A stretch of 64,000 nt of DNA from Ruminococcus flavefaciens (GTDB lineage: Bacteria > Bacteroidota > Bacteroidia > Bacteroidales > P3). Each line of letters starts with the position of its first letter. Positions within the stretch are counted from its first letter, which is position 1. The position numbers were made by a program, and so were the translations under genes. The DNA lies in NCBI GenBank assembly GCA_023667315.1, contig JAMPAI010000002.1, positions 1-64,000 of the forward strand, given 5' to 3'. Below the pieces are notes generated by a model. That model did not search any database, had not been told where the DNA came from, and saw nothing but the letters and a program-made list of their open reading frames with translations. Shown here in pieces: positions 42,725-51,031 of this stretch.

Positions 42725-43834
42725 TTAGTTCATCAACACCATCCGTCTCAAATCGACCTGAACCCCATCCACAACAAGGCCATAGAGGTAAATACCCGCC
42801 GCAAGGCTGCCGGCCTGCAACACCAGTTCGCCTTCAGACTGCAGGGGCAATTCGTAAACTTTCAATTGTACGCCGTTCATATCGTACAGCACGATTCTGG
42901 CATTCCGGACTCCCTTGGCCAACCCGTATCTGATTTTGGTTTCCATATTGAATGGATTGGGCTGGTTCTGATACAGCACATTGCCTCCTTCATGGTTCTT
43001 TTCGCCGGCAACGGGAGCTTTCTTGGGTGCGGCAGCCGGTTTGTCCGAAACCAACAGTTCCTGCAACGCATTTATCTGTTCCGCCAGTTGCGCCATCAAC
43101 TCGGCTTGCGCCTCCAACAACGCCTGCTGCCTGCGGATTACCGAATCCTGTTCCTGAAAGCCTTTGGCCAGTACCGGAATCAAGGACACGTAGTCCATCG
43201 AATATAAATCCGAAAGCGTGTCGTACGACACCAGTTCGGGAAGAATCTTTTCCACATCCTGCGCGATGAAGCCGATTTTGTTGCCCGCTTGGCTTTCTTC
43301 CACCGTCACCACCTCACGGTTAAAGTCGAAACGGACCGGCTTCAAGGAAAGCAAATAAGCTGTTGAATTTTCCAGACCGTGGATATTGAGTTTGGCGCGG
43401 CGGTCGGATGTCAGTTTCTGCCCTGAAGAATACACGGTTCCCGCATAGATACTTCCCAACGGCTTGCTTGAAGTTCCCAATATCAATCTTCCCGCGGTTA
43501 CGGGTTCTATATAGGTCGGAAGGTTGTATGCATTGTCCCCAACCACTCGACTCTGTCCGTTTCCTTCTGTCGAGAGTGTGATGAAACCGCCCCCACCTGA
43601 AACCGGCCCTGATTGAGAGTTATTATAGATACTGAAACTTCCGGTGCCATTGTTACTCGTATATACATAAATCTTGTTTACGGCTATATCCAAAGAATTG
43701 CCGCTTGCGTTTTTGGCCTTGTTCAAATCTCCCATCTTTATCGAGCCATCAGATTCTACCGAAACTTGAGCATTAACGGATACAGAAATCAGCGTTGCAA
43801 TAGCAACACCAATGGTCTTGACCAACTTTTTCAT
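42725..43834 (-). CDS. Exported S74 intramolecular-chaperone protein with T9SS domain
   Basis: A 369-residue protein: signal peptide (about 1-22, ending VNAQ), a Gly/Ser/Asn-rich beta region (about 25-140), a peptidase S74/chaperone-of-endosialidase domain (about 142-240: SDRRAKLNIHGLEN, LKPVRFDFN, IGFIAQDVEKILPEL), a coiled coil (QQALLEAQAELMAQLAEQI) and a C-terminal type A sorting domain (about 300-369: YQNQPNPFNMETKIRYGL). S74 domains trimerise and autocleave on phage tail fibres and related surface fibres; here it would be released outside the cell. It is the first gene of a three-gene minus-strand operon. Confidence 0.85.
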   Translation of the reverse strand: MKKLVKTIGVAIATLISVSVNAQVSVESDGSIKMGDLNKAKNASGNSLDIAVNKIYVYTSNNGTGSFSIYNNSQSGPVSGGGGFITLSTEGNGQSRVVGDNAYNLPTYIEPVTAGRLILGTSSKPLGSIYAGTVYSSGQKLTSDRRAKLNIHGLENSTAYLLSLKPVRFDFNREVVTVEESQAGNKIGFIAQDVEKILPELVSYDTLSDLYSMDYVSLIPVLAKGFQEQDSVIRRQQALLEAQAELMAQLAEQINALQELLVSDKPAAAPKKAPVAGEKNHEGGNVLYQNQPNPFNMETKIRYGLAKGVRNARIVLYDMNGVQLKVYELPLQSEGELVLQAGSLAAGIYLYGLVVDGVQVDLRRMVLMN

Positions 43835-43895
43835 GACTTTAATGTTTTTAAGTGATAATACTTTGTTTTTTTGTGACTAGTTCAATACACACTTC

Positions 43896-43903
43896 CAAAT
43901 ATA
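43896..43903 (-). promoter_or_regulatory. -7 box of the exported S74/T9SS operon
   Basis: TATATTTG, exact to TAnnTTTG, 61 nt upstream of ATG 43834. No clear TTTG at -33. Confidence 0.45.
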
Positions 43904-43997
43904 CGGATTTTTCCAATACCTCGAATATAAAAGCCACAAACCTTCTTCTCTCTTTTCCCCTTAATGAAAACTCGCCTGTTTCAAAAGATGAATGCTT

Positions 43998-44028
43998 TTT
44001 GAACATTTTCCCAAATAATGTACCTTTG
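43998..44028 (+). promoter_or_regulatory. Promoter of folE-radA-panC
   Basis: TTTG (43998-44001), a 19-bp spacer and TACCTTTG (44021-44028), both exact. ATG 44063 is 34 nt downstream. Confidence 0.7.
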
Positions 44029-44062
44029 ACCCCCGTTTCAAAGCGGTTCATACGTAAAAGAG

Positions 44063-44668
44063 ATGAACAAGGGATATAAGAAAGAAGACCTTTATCCGGT
44101 TGAACTTACCGAAAAACTGGCCGGACATTACAAGGCCATCCTCGACCTTTTGGGTGAGGATTCTGCCCGCGAAGGCCTGCTGGCCACCCCCACCCGCGTG
44201 GCCAAGGCCATGCAGTTCCTTACACAGGGCTACGGACAGGATCCGGAAGCGATTCTCAAGAGCGCCATGTTCAAGGAAGACTACAAGCAGATGGTGATTG
44301 TTAAGGACATCGAGATCTACTCGCTCTGCGAACACCATATGCTGCCCTTCTTCGGCAAGGCGCACGTGGCCTACATTCCCAACGGCCACATCGTGGGGCT
44401 GAGCAAGATTCCCCGCATCGTGGAAGTGTTCGCCCGCCGCCTGCAGGTTCAGGAAAGGCTCACCACACAGATAAAGGAGTGCATTCAGAACGCACTCAAT
44501 CCCCTGGGCGTGGCCGTGGTGATCGAGGCCCAGCACCTGTGCATGTCGATGCGCGGGGTGCAGAAACAGAACTCGGTAACCACCACCTCCGACTTTACGG
44601 GCGGGTTCCTGAGCGATTCCAAGACCCGCATGGAGTTCCTGCGGCTTATCGGCAGCGACCTCAAATAA
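44063..44668 (+). CDS. folE: GTP cyclohydrolase I
   Basis: A 201-residue enzyme at the usual length. Zinc ligands are in [13 protein letters not shown] (Cys and His) and [10 protein letters not shown] (Cys); [23 protein letters not shown] and the C-terminal MEFLRLI match the family. It makes dihydroneopterin triphosphate, the first step of folate and also of queuosine precursor synthesis, which fits the tgt in this window. radA follows after 11 bp. Confidence 0.97.
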   Translation: MNKGYKKEDLYPVELTEKLAGHYKAILDLLGEDSAREGLLATPTRVAKAMQFLTQGYGQDPEAILKSAMFKEDYKQMVIVKDIEIYSLCEHHMLPFFGKAHVAYIPNGHIVGLSKIPRIVEVFARRLQVQERLTTQIKECIQNALNPLGVAVVIEAQHLCMSMRGVQKQNSVTTTSDFTGGFLSDSKTRMEFLRLIGSDLK

Positions 44669-44679
44669 GGCACGCAAGC

Positions 44680-46086
44680 ATGGCAAAATCCGCCAAAATC
44701 AAGACCGCCTTTTTCTGCTCCAACTGCGGGGCGCAGTCGCCCAAATGGGTGGGACGCTGCCCTTCCTGCGGCGAATGGAACACCTATACCGAAGAAGTTA
44801 TCGAACGCCCCTCCCAGCAGCAGCCCTGGAAAAAAGACCGCTCCCTGTTGCCGGCGGCGGGCAAGAGCAAGCCCGCCCTGATACGCGACATCGAGAGCCA
44901 CGCCCTTACGCGCCTGGACACTGGCAACCGCGAGCTCAACCGTGTGCTGGGCGGCGGATTGGTGCCCGGTTCGTTCGTGCTGATAGGCGGTGAACCCGGC
45001 ATCGGTAAATCGACGCTGATGCTGCAGGTGGCACTGCAGATTCCGGGCGAGCAGAAGATACTGTACGTAAGCGGCGAGGAAAGCGGGCAGCAGCTCAAGA
45101 TGCGCGCCGAACGCCTGGGGCTTACACCCAACAACTGCTTTATCCTTACCGAAACCAACTTAGACGATATATTCGCCCAGGCGGCCGAGGTGCAGCCCGA
45201 CATCCTGGTGGCCGACTCCATTCAGACCCTCTGCGCCTCTTCGGTGGATGCCTCGGCGGGCAGCATCTCGCAGATAAAGGAATGCGCCGCCCAGCTGCAG
45301 CGTTACGCCAAGGAATCGGGCGTAAGCGTGTTCGTGATCGGACACATCACCAAAGACGGCAACCTGGCCGGCCCCAAGATTCTGGAACATATCGTGGACA
45401 CCGTGCTGCATTTCGAGGGCGACCGCAACTACGGCTACCGCATCCTGCGCTCGGTAAAGAACCGTTTCGGCAGCACCAACGAGATAGGCATCTACGAGAT
45501 GCAGGGCAACGGCCTGCGCGAGGTGGAGAACCCCTCCGAAATCCTGCTTTCGCAACGCGAGGAACAGCTGAGCGGAACGGCCATCGCCGCCACCCTGGAG
45601 GGTCTGCGCCCCATTATGGTGGAGGTGCAGGCCTTGGTGAGCCCCACCGCCTACACCGTACCCCAGCGGTCGGCCACCGGTTTCGACCTGCGGCGGCTCA
45701 ACATGCTGCTGGCGGTGCTCGAAAAACGCTGCGGGGCGCGGCTCAACCAAAAGGACGTGTTCCTGAACATTGCCGGCGGGCTGCGGGTGGATGACCCGGC
45801 CATCGACCTGGCCGTGATCGCCGCCGTAATCAGCTCCGGCCAGGATATTCCGCTCAATCCCAAGTATTGCTTTGCCGCCGAAGTGGGACTTACCGGCGAG
45901 ATCCGCCCCGTGAGCCGCCTCGACCAACGTCTGGCCGAAGCCGAGAAATTGGGATTCGAGCGCATTTTTGTTTCCAAATACGGATTGAAGGGACTGGAAC
46001 CGAAGTATCAGAAGAGAATCGTGCCGGTTTCCACCCTGTTTGAACTCTTTCAAGAAATTTCCAAACCAAACCGCGCGCAAGCGTAA
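44680..46086 (+). CDS. radA: DNA repair protein RadA
   Basis: A 468-residue RecA-like protein from ATG 44680; the earlier in-frame start lies inside folE and is a shadow. A C4 zinc finger (FFCSNCGAQSPKWVGRCPSCGEW) is followed by Walker A GGEPGIGKSTL near residue 107, the KNRFG motif (VKNRFGSTNEIG) and a Lon-protease-like C-terminal domain (about 280-460, LSGTAIAATLEGLRPIM, GGLRVDDPAIDLAVIAA). It drives branch migration in recombination. panC follows after 4 bp. Confidence 0.95.
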   Translation: MAKSAKIKTAFFCSNCGAQSPKWVGRCPSCGEWNTYTEEVIERPSQQQPWKKDRSLLPAAGKSKPALIRDIESHALTRLDTGNRELNRVLGGGLVPGSFVLIGGEPGIGKSTLMLQVALQIPGEQKILYVSGEESGQQLKMRAERLGLTPNNCFILTETNLDDIFAQAAEVQPDILVADSIQTLCASSVDASAGSISQIKECAAQLQRYAKESGVSVFVIGHITKDGNLAGPKILEHIVDTVLHFEGDRNYGYRILRSVKNRFGSTNEIGIYEMQGNGLREVENPSEILLSQREEQLSGTAIAATLEGLRPIMVEVQALVSPTAYTVPQRSATGFDLRRLNMLLAVLEKRCGARLNQKDVFLNIAGGLRVDDPAIDLAVIAAVISSGQDIPLNPKYCFAAEVGLTGEIRPVSRLDQRLAEAEKLGFERIFVSKYGLKGLEPKYQKRIVPVSTLFELFQEISKPNRAQA

Positions 46087-46090
46087 TATC

Positions 46091-46927
46091 ATGATTGTCT
46101 GCAAGACCAGAAAAGAACTCGCACAGGCTCTGGCCGCCTGCCCGAAAGATGCCGCGATAGGGCTCGTGCCCACGATGGGTGCCCTGCACGAAGGCCATGC
46201 CTCGCTCTTTAAACGGGCCCGCGCCGAAAACGATGTGTTCGTGGCCAGCGTGTTCGTGAACCCCATACAGTTCAACAATCCCGAAGACCTCAAGAATTAT
46301 CCGCGCGACTTCGAGGCCGACCGCAAGCTGCTCGAGGCCAACGGCTGCGATATCGTGTTCGCACCCTCCGTAGAGGAGATGTATCCCGAAGGCGAACCGC
46401 AAAAATCGTATTCGTTCGGCGCGCTCGAAACGGTGATGGAAGGCGCGCAGCGCCCCGGCCACTTCAAGGGTGTGGGCGTGGTGGTGGGCCTGCTGTTCGA
46501 ACTAGTGAAGCCCACCCGTGCCTATTTCGGGGAGAAAGACTTCCAGCAGGTGGCGGTGATCCAAGACCTGGTGCGGCAGATGGGCATCAAGACGCAGATC
46601 GTGCCCTGCCCCATCAAGCGATACGAAGACGGCCTGGCGCAAAGCAGCCGCAACGCCCTGCTCACGCCCGAGAACCGTGTCCTGGCACCCAAAATCTATG
46701 CCACGCTTAAGAAGAGTGCGGAAATGGCCGGCAAGACCTGCCGGGAAGTAAAGGATTTCGTGTGCGCGCAGATTGCCGCCGTGCCCGAAATGAAACTGGA
46801 ATATTTCGAGATTGCCCGCCCCGACAGCCTGCAGACGGTGCCCGACAATGAACCCGCCCAAGGCAACGTGGGCTTTATCGTGGTGTGGATGGGCAAGGTA
46901 AGGCTCATCGACAATATCCGCTACTAA
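46091..46927 (+). CDS. panC: Pantothenate synthetase
   Basis: A 278-residue enzyme from ATG 46091. The ATP-binding HIGH-type motif is in VPTMGALHEGHASLF, with FVNPIQFNNPEDLKNYPRD, VGVVVGLLFELVKP, GEKDFQQVAVIQDLV and AQSSRNALLTPENR. It condenses pantoate and beta-alanine in coenzyme A synthesis. It is the last gene of the folE-radA-panC run and converges on the CNNM gene 13 bp away; no terminator is visible. Confidence 0.95.
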   Translation: MIVCKTRKELAQALAACPKDAAIGLVPTMGALHEGHASLFKRARAENDVFVASVFVNPIQFNNPEDLKNYPRDFEADRKLLEANGCDIVFAPSVEEMYPEGEPQKSYSFGALETVMEGAQRPGHFKGVGVVVGLLFELVKPTRAYFGEKDFQQVAVIQDLVRQMGIKTQIVPCPIKRYEDGLAQSSRNALLTPENRVLAPKIYATLKKSAEMAGKTCREVKDFVCAQIAAVPEMKLEYFEIARPDSLQTVPDNEPAQGNVGFIVVWMGKVRLIDNIRY

Positions 46928-46939
46928 GCGGTTCAAGAT

Positions 46940-48091
46940 TTATTTTCCGTCGTCTTCCTGATCGATGCGGTGGTATGCCCGCGAGGAAACCCACTTCTGG
47001 CGCGCATATTGCTGCATGTCGGTAATGGTGTCTTTTTCATCCACGATTTCCATGCCGAGCATGGTCTCCACCATGTCTTCCACGGTAACGATGCCCACGA
47101 AACTGCCGTATTCGTCCACCACCATGGCGATCTGCTCGCGTTTCTTGCGGCCTGAACGCTGTTCCTCGCCCTCTTCGTTGGGTATCTGCTGCATGCGGTT
47201 CCAAAGCGAAAGCAGTTTCTGGCTTTCCACGGCCACGAAAATGGGGCGTTTTATCGATTTGAGCTTAAGGTCAAAACGGTCGGCGGCCAGTTGTTCGAAC
47301 ACGTGCTTGAGCAGCACGAAACCGGTAATCTTGTCGGGATTTTCCTCCTCGTACACCGGAATGCGCGAAAACTTAAGGTAGTTTTTCTCGCGGTAGAAAT
47401 CGCCCAAGGTCATTTCCTCGCAGGCGGTAACGGCCACCATGCGCGGAGTCATGATGTCGCGCACGCGCAGGTTACGCAGGTCGAGCATGCTGCGCAGGCC
47501 GTGGATTTCCTCCTGGGTGAATATGCCTTCCTTGGAGCCGATGTTCACCAAGGCCGACACTTCCTCGCGGCTCACGCCCGGATCCTTCTTGCCGCGCGTA
47601 ACCAGCCACGAAACGCCCTCGGCCAGAATCACCAAGGGATAGCAGACCCACATCAGGACACGGATCACACGCCCGGCGGGCAGGCAGAGCCTGCGCCAGT
47701 AGCGCGTGCCCAGGTTCTTGGGCAGGATCTCGGAGAACACCAGGATGGCGAACGTAAGCACCACCGAGGCGATGCCCACGTAGGCGTTGCCGAACACCTT
47801 GGCGCTCTGCGCGCCCACGCCCGCCGCACCGATGGTGTTGGCCACCGTGTTGAGCGAGAGGATGGACGAAAGGGAACGCCCGATATTGTCCTTTATCTTT
47901 ACGAAAATCAGGGAGGAACGCAACTTGCGGTGCAGATGCCGGGTTATGCCGTCCTTAACGGCTTCTTCCCGCACCTTGCCCTTTACCACCTCCATATACG
48001 AAAGGGGCGTGGAGAGCAGCACGGCTTCCAGCACCGAGCACACGAACGACACGCAGAGTGCCAGCAGCAGATAGAGTATCAGCAGGAACAT
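46940..48091 (-). CDS. CNNM/DUF21 transmembrane protein with CBS pair
   Basis: A 383-residue protein: three or four membrane helices with the DUF21/CNNM domain (about 1-170: SSILSLNTVANTIGAAGVGAQ, LVFSEILPKNLG), then two CBS motifs (about 200-340: RDIMTPRMVAVTACEEM, EQIAMVVDEYGSFVGIVTVEDMVE). The CorC/HlyC C-terminal domain of longer hemolysin-family proteins is missing. CNNM relatives transport or regulate magnesium; the role here is not proven. It lies 12 bp after upp in the same orientation. Confidence 0.85.
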   Translation of the reverse strand: MFLLILYLLLALCVSFVCSVLEAVLLSTPLSYMEVVKGKVREEAVKDGITRHLHRKLRSSLIFVKIKDNIGRSLSSILSLNTVANTIGAAGVGAQSAKVFGNAYVGIASVVLTFAILVFSEILPKNLGTRYWRRLCLPAGRVIRVLMWVCYPLVILAEGVSWLVTRGKKDPGVSREEVSALVNIGSKEGIFTQEEIHGLRSMLDLRNLRVRDIMTPRMVAVTACEEMTLGDFYREKNYLKFSRIPVYEEENPDKITGFVLLKHVFEQLAADRFDLKLKSIKRPIFVAVESQKLLSLWNRMQQIPNEEGEEQRSGRKKREQIAMVVDEYGSFVGIVTVEDMVETMLGMEIVDEKDTITDMQQYARQKWVSSRAYHRIDQEDDGK

Positions 48092-48103
48092 GGCTCGCCT
48101 GAA

Positions 48104-48763
48104 CTAATTTTGAAGCTTGCAGCCGAAGGCCAGGTCGCCCGCGTCGCCCAGACCGGGCACGATATACGACTGGGCGGTAAGTTCCTCATCGACCGAACCG
48201 ACCCAAAGGGTGCAGTTGTCGGAAGGTATCTGTTTCTGTAGGTAGTCGATGCCTTCCTGGGCGGCGATCACCGACACCAGATGGGTGTGCCTGGGCTGGC
48301 CGTATTCCAGCAGGGCACGGTGGCAGATGGCCATCGAGGAGCCGGTGGCCAGCATGGGGTCGCAAAGAATCAGGGTCCTGTCTTGCAGGTCGGGGCAGGA
48401 AACGTAGTCCATCTTTATCTGGAACGCGCCCGTTTCGTCGTGCTTGCGGTAGGCGGAGATAAAGGCGTTGCCGGCGCGGTCGAAAAACGAGAGGAAGCCT
48501 TCGTGCAGGGGCAGGCCGGCGCGCAGGATACTGGCGATCACCGGATCTTCCACGGGCAGGTTCATGGCTTTCTCGCCCAAGGGGGTCTGCACCGTCTGCA
48601 ACTGATACGAAAGTTCCTTGCTGATCTCGTAGGCGAAGATCTGTCCGATGCGGCGCAAATTCTCGCGAAACCGCATGGGGTCGCGCTGTATCTCCCGGTC
48701 GCGGAGTTCCGACATAAAACGCAGGAACCAGGAATTGCGTGCCTCTAAAAGTTTTATTTCCAT
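48104..48763 (-). CDS. upp: Uracil phosphoribosyltransferase
   Basis: A 219-residue enzyme from ATG 48763. The longer in-frame start extends past the promoter and is rejected. PVIASILRAGLPLHEGFLSFFD, the PRPP loop ILCDPMLATGSSM and the uracil-binding end SYIVPGLGDAGDLAFG are present. It salvages uracil to UMP. CNNM/CBS follows after 12 bp. The promoter is at 48805-48836. Confidence 0.95.
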   Translation of the reverse strand: MEIKLLEARNSWFLRFMSELRDREIQRDPMRFRENLRRIGQIFAYEISKELSYQLQTVQTPLGEKAMNLPVEDPVIASILRAGLPLHEGFLSFFDRAGNAFISAYRKHDETGAFQIKMDYVSCPDLQDRTLILCDPMLATGSSMAICHRALLEYGQPRHTHLVSVIAAQEGIDYLQKQIPSDNCTLWVGSVDEELTAQSYIVPGLGDAGDLAFGCKLQN

Positions 48764-48804
48764 AACAGGGCAAACGTTTGTGTTTAAGAAAAGGCTATAG
48801 GGTA

Positions 48805-48836
48805 CGAAATTAACCTTTTTCCCCGACACCCCCAAA
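48805..48836 (-). promoter_or_regulatory. Promoter of upp
   Basis: On the minus strand TTTG (48833-48836), a 20-bp spacer and TAATTTCG (48805-48812), with a leader of about 40 nt. Confidence 0.55.
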
Positions 48837-48895
48837 CCCGCCGATTCGACCCTGATGGGTAGAGCCGACAACCAAGTATTATCTGCAAATGTCAT

Positions 48896-49420
48896 TTAGC
48901 GAAACTCAATGCCAACTTTCAATGAAATAATATTATGATTCAACCTTTCAACAAATTCGGTAGAAATGATATCGTTCCCATAGCCCTTTAAGCGTTTCAA
49001 CTTCTGCATCTCATAGCCCGCCTGCACAAGTAATTTCATCCGTTTAGGCACAACGCATGAAATCCCGACAGCAGGATTTATGTACATGCCGCCACACGCA
49101 TCGTTCGAAACCGCAAGACCATATCCTGCGCAGCATCTTATAAAAGGAGTGAATTTTCTTGGCTTGCAGACATTTACCTTTGCATCGGCAAATACAGGAA
49201 TCAAAGGTTTCTCGTACAATGAAACCCCCGTGCCGACCCCGACAGAAAAATGCTTGTTAACGTTATAATCACCAACTATCTGCACGATAAATGGCGTATA
49301 TGAAGGTTTGTTCAAACCGAAACCTGTTCCGACAACCGTTGCCAAGGATATACGCCCGCCCTCTTGAGCGTGTATAACACTCACGCATAAAATCAGCATT
49401 GCCAAGATTATCTTTTTCAT
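48896..49420 (-). CDS. Small outer-membrane beta-barrel protein
   Basis: A 174-residue protein with a signal peptide (IILAMLILCVSVIHAQ) and strand pattern of a small porin-like barrel (TPFIVQIVGDYNVNKHFSVGVGTGVSLYEKP, RMKLLVQAGYEMQ, HNIISLKVGIEFR). The specific role is unknown. Its start overlaps the stop of the upstream lipoprotein by one base (TAATG), so the two are co-translated. Confidence 0.75.
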   Translation of the reverse strand: MKKIILAMLILCVSVIHAQEGGRISLATVVGTGFGLNKPSYTPFIVQIVGDYNVNKHFSVGVGTGVSLYEKPLIPVFADAKVNVCKPRKFTPFIRCCAGYGLAVSNDACGGMYINPAVGISCVVPKRMKLLVQAGYEMQKLKRLKGYGNDIISTEFVERLNHNIISLKVGIEFR

Positions 49421-50148
49421 TATTGTATGCTTATGGTTATCCGTTTGACTATTTCCAATGCAGTTGTCAGTCCCGAAATATCCGCATGGATTTCACCGTC
49501 GCTTCCATCCGGGCTGCCATGTCCCGCCAATGTGGCTTCAAAGGTTGTTTCCCCTTTCAATAAATCAACTTCTGCCCTATAGATGACTGCAGGCTGTCCG
49601 CTTCCCTCTTTGCCGCCCGAATAATTGGCATCGCCCTCTTTGGCATTTTTGGGATAACAGTCGTTAAAGTCGGTGGAATGATTGACCTCTATCTTGACTG
49701 TAAATTGTTTCAAGTCTCTTATTGTTTTTAGTTTCACATCGAAACCCTTACGTGGTGTCGCACCCGAAATACCGTCCGCTATGGGTCTGTCTTTTGTCGG
49801 CAGATAAAGTCCGTCGTCATACATTATTCCACGGGAATGGCACCAGTGCGGCAATGCTTCCTTTCTGCGGTTGCCTTTCGCCATTTGCCAGTCTTGTGTC
49901 GCTATCTTGTGCGAAACATAGACTGTAGAAAGGTAATTGCCCTGCATATCTTCCAGCCATATGGCTATCTGAGGCGGGTTTTTCTTTGTGATGCCCAAGA
50001 ACACAGGGAAATCATGCAGCCATTCCCGCCCCTGTTCGACACGGATCCTCATATCTCCCCGCCTGTATTCAATCAAGTCCTTTCCGCAGGAGAAAAAGCC
50101 GATGGTCATGGTCACGATCAATCCGATATAAGCGAAATTCATTTTCAT
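49420..50148 (-). CDS. DUF2271-like lipoprotein
   Basis: A 242-residue lipoprotein (lipobox GFFSCGKD, Cys near residue 21). IAIWLEDMQGNYLSTVYVSHK, an ALPHWC-type segment, the DGISGATPRKGF motif and EVNHSTDFNDCYPKN resemble DUF2271 and related periplasmic proteins found near redox or FMN-linked membrane systems; I rate this assignment as moderate. It is the first gene of a two-gene operon preceded by a 20-bp operator identical in layout to that of the adjacent TetR gene. Confidence 0.65.
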   Translation of the reverse strand: MKMNFAYIGLIVTMTIGFFSCGKDLIEYRRGDMRIRVEQGREWLHDFPVFLGITKKNPPQIAIWLEDMQGNYLSTVYVSHKIATQDWQMAKGNRRKEALPHWCHSRGIMYDDGLYLPTKDRPIADGISGATPRKGFDVKLKTIRDLKQFTVKIEVNHSTDFNDCYPKNAKEGDANYSGGKEGSGQPAVIYRAEVDLLKGETTFEATLAGHGSPDGSDGEIHADISGLTTALEIVKRITISIQ

Positions 50149-50166
50149 CGTATCTGGAGTTTATTT

Positions 50167-50186
50167 ATGTTACCTATCGGGAACAT
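50167..50186. promoter_or_regulatory. TetR operator, site 1, before the lipoprotein/barrel operon
   Basis: ATGTTACCTATCGGGAACAT: TGTTACC and GGGAACA are inverted with one mismatch around a 4-bp core. It matches the site at 50822-50841 outside the core and one end base, and lies 19 bp upstream of ATG 50148. Confidence 0.8.
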
Positions 50187-50224
50187 TTAGGGCAAACACA
50201 TGGACAACATGAATGAACGCAAAA

Positions 50225-50812
50225 TCAATTCGCAAATAATCTGTCCAATAGATTCACCACTTCCTTGTAAATCTGCTTCCACCCCTTATCTTCATCTATG
50301 TTTATTCCATTAAACACGTGGCAATAGTCACCGAGCATGGCCAGGTACGTGATAGAAGCGGTTATAATGGCAGACAAGGCCGCTATTTCCTGTTTAGGAC
50401 GACCGGACAATGCACACACCTGCCTGATCAGATGCATTCCGACTTTTTCCCGTTGTTCTCTTAATGACGCAATTATATCATTATTGCAAGACAATTCCCA
50501 ACGGTACAGTTTCCTCAAAACAGGGTCGGTGCGCAATCGTTCGATATGTTTGCAGAACATTTCCTTTATGGCGGGAAGCATTTGTGCCGCATCAGAAAAC
50601 TCAAATGAAGAACTAAGCCAAAAATCATGTTTCCGTATATATGCGGCAATCAGGCCGTCTATCGAATTAAAATAGCGGTATATCAAAATTTTAGACACTC
50701 CGGATTGGGCAGAAACAGCGTTGATGCCTATCTTCTCAAATCCTTGTTCGATTATCATCTGTCCGATTGTATCCAACAATTTTTGTTCTGTCGCTTCCCT
50801 GTCCCGTTCCAT
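50225..50812 (-). CDS. TetR/AcrR-family regulator
   Basis: A 195-residue regulator. The N-terminal helix-turn-helix (about 10-55) has LLDTIGQMIIEQGFEKIGINAVSAQSGVSKILIYRYFNSIDGLIAAYI, the typical TetR signature; the C-terminal helical domain would bind an unknown ligand. Two operators (50167-50186 and 50822-50841) flank the gene, one overlapping its own -7 box and one before the downstream operon, so it likely represses both. Composition is A+T-rich. Confidence 0.9.
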   Translation of the reverse strand: MERDREATEQKLLDTIGQMIIEQGFEKIGINAVSAQSGVSKILIYRYFNSIDGLIAAYIRKHDFWLSSSFEFSDAAQMLPAIKEMFCKHIERLRTDPVLRKLYRWELSCNNDIIASLREQREKVGMHLIRQVCALSGRPKQEIAALSAIITASITYLAMLGDYCHVFNGINIDEDKGWKQIYKEVVNLLDRLFAN

Positions 50813-50821
50813 AATTTTTAT

Positions 50822-50841
50822 ATGTTACCGTTCGGGAACAA
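50822..50841. promoter_or_regulatory. TetR operator, site 2, overlapping the tetR promoter
   Basis: ATGTTACCGTTCGGGAACAA differs from site 1 only in the central bases and the final base. It overlaps the first bases of the -7 element (50839-50846) and covers the expected transcription start, consistent with autorepression. Confidence 0.8.
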
Positions 50842-50869
50842 AATTACATAATATGGGGGAATCCACAAA
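50839..50869 (-). promoter_or_regulatory. Promoter of the TetR gene
   Basis: On the minus strand TTTG (50866-50869), a 19-bp spacer and TAATTTTG (50839-50846), both exact. The gene start is 26 nt downstream. Confidence 0.7.
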
Positions 50870-50921
50870 ATCATTGGTGAAATCATCCAGTGCAGGGTGC
50901 AAGCATATATCTCCGATTTTG

Positions 50922-50929
50922 TATATTTG
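50922..50929 (+). promoter_or_regulatory. -7 box of pcrA/uvrD
   Basis: TATATTTG, exact to TAnnTTTG, 102 nt upstream of ATG 51032. Confidence 0.45.
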
Positions 50930-51031
50930 CAAGGTTTCACCTCAATCACGACAAAACCATGCTTGAGAAAGAATTCGCTTACTACCGATTATGTGGTGGA
51001 AATCAAGCAAAACAAGCATAAATAACCTACA

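Noticed and set aside
50957..51019. 20-codon frame MLEKEFAYY... before pcrA
   Set aside because: The first residues recall a small Bacteroidota protein but the frame ends at once and a different frame resembles a C-terminus; at most a remnant, too short to call.
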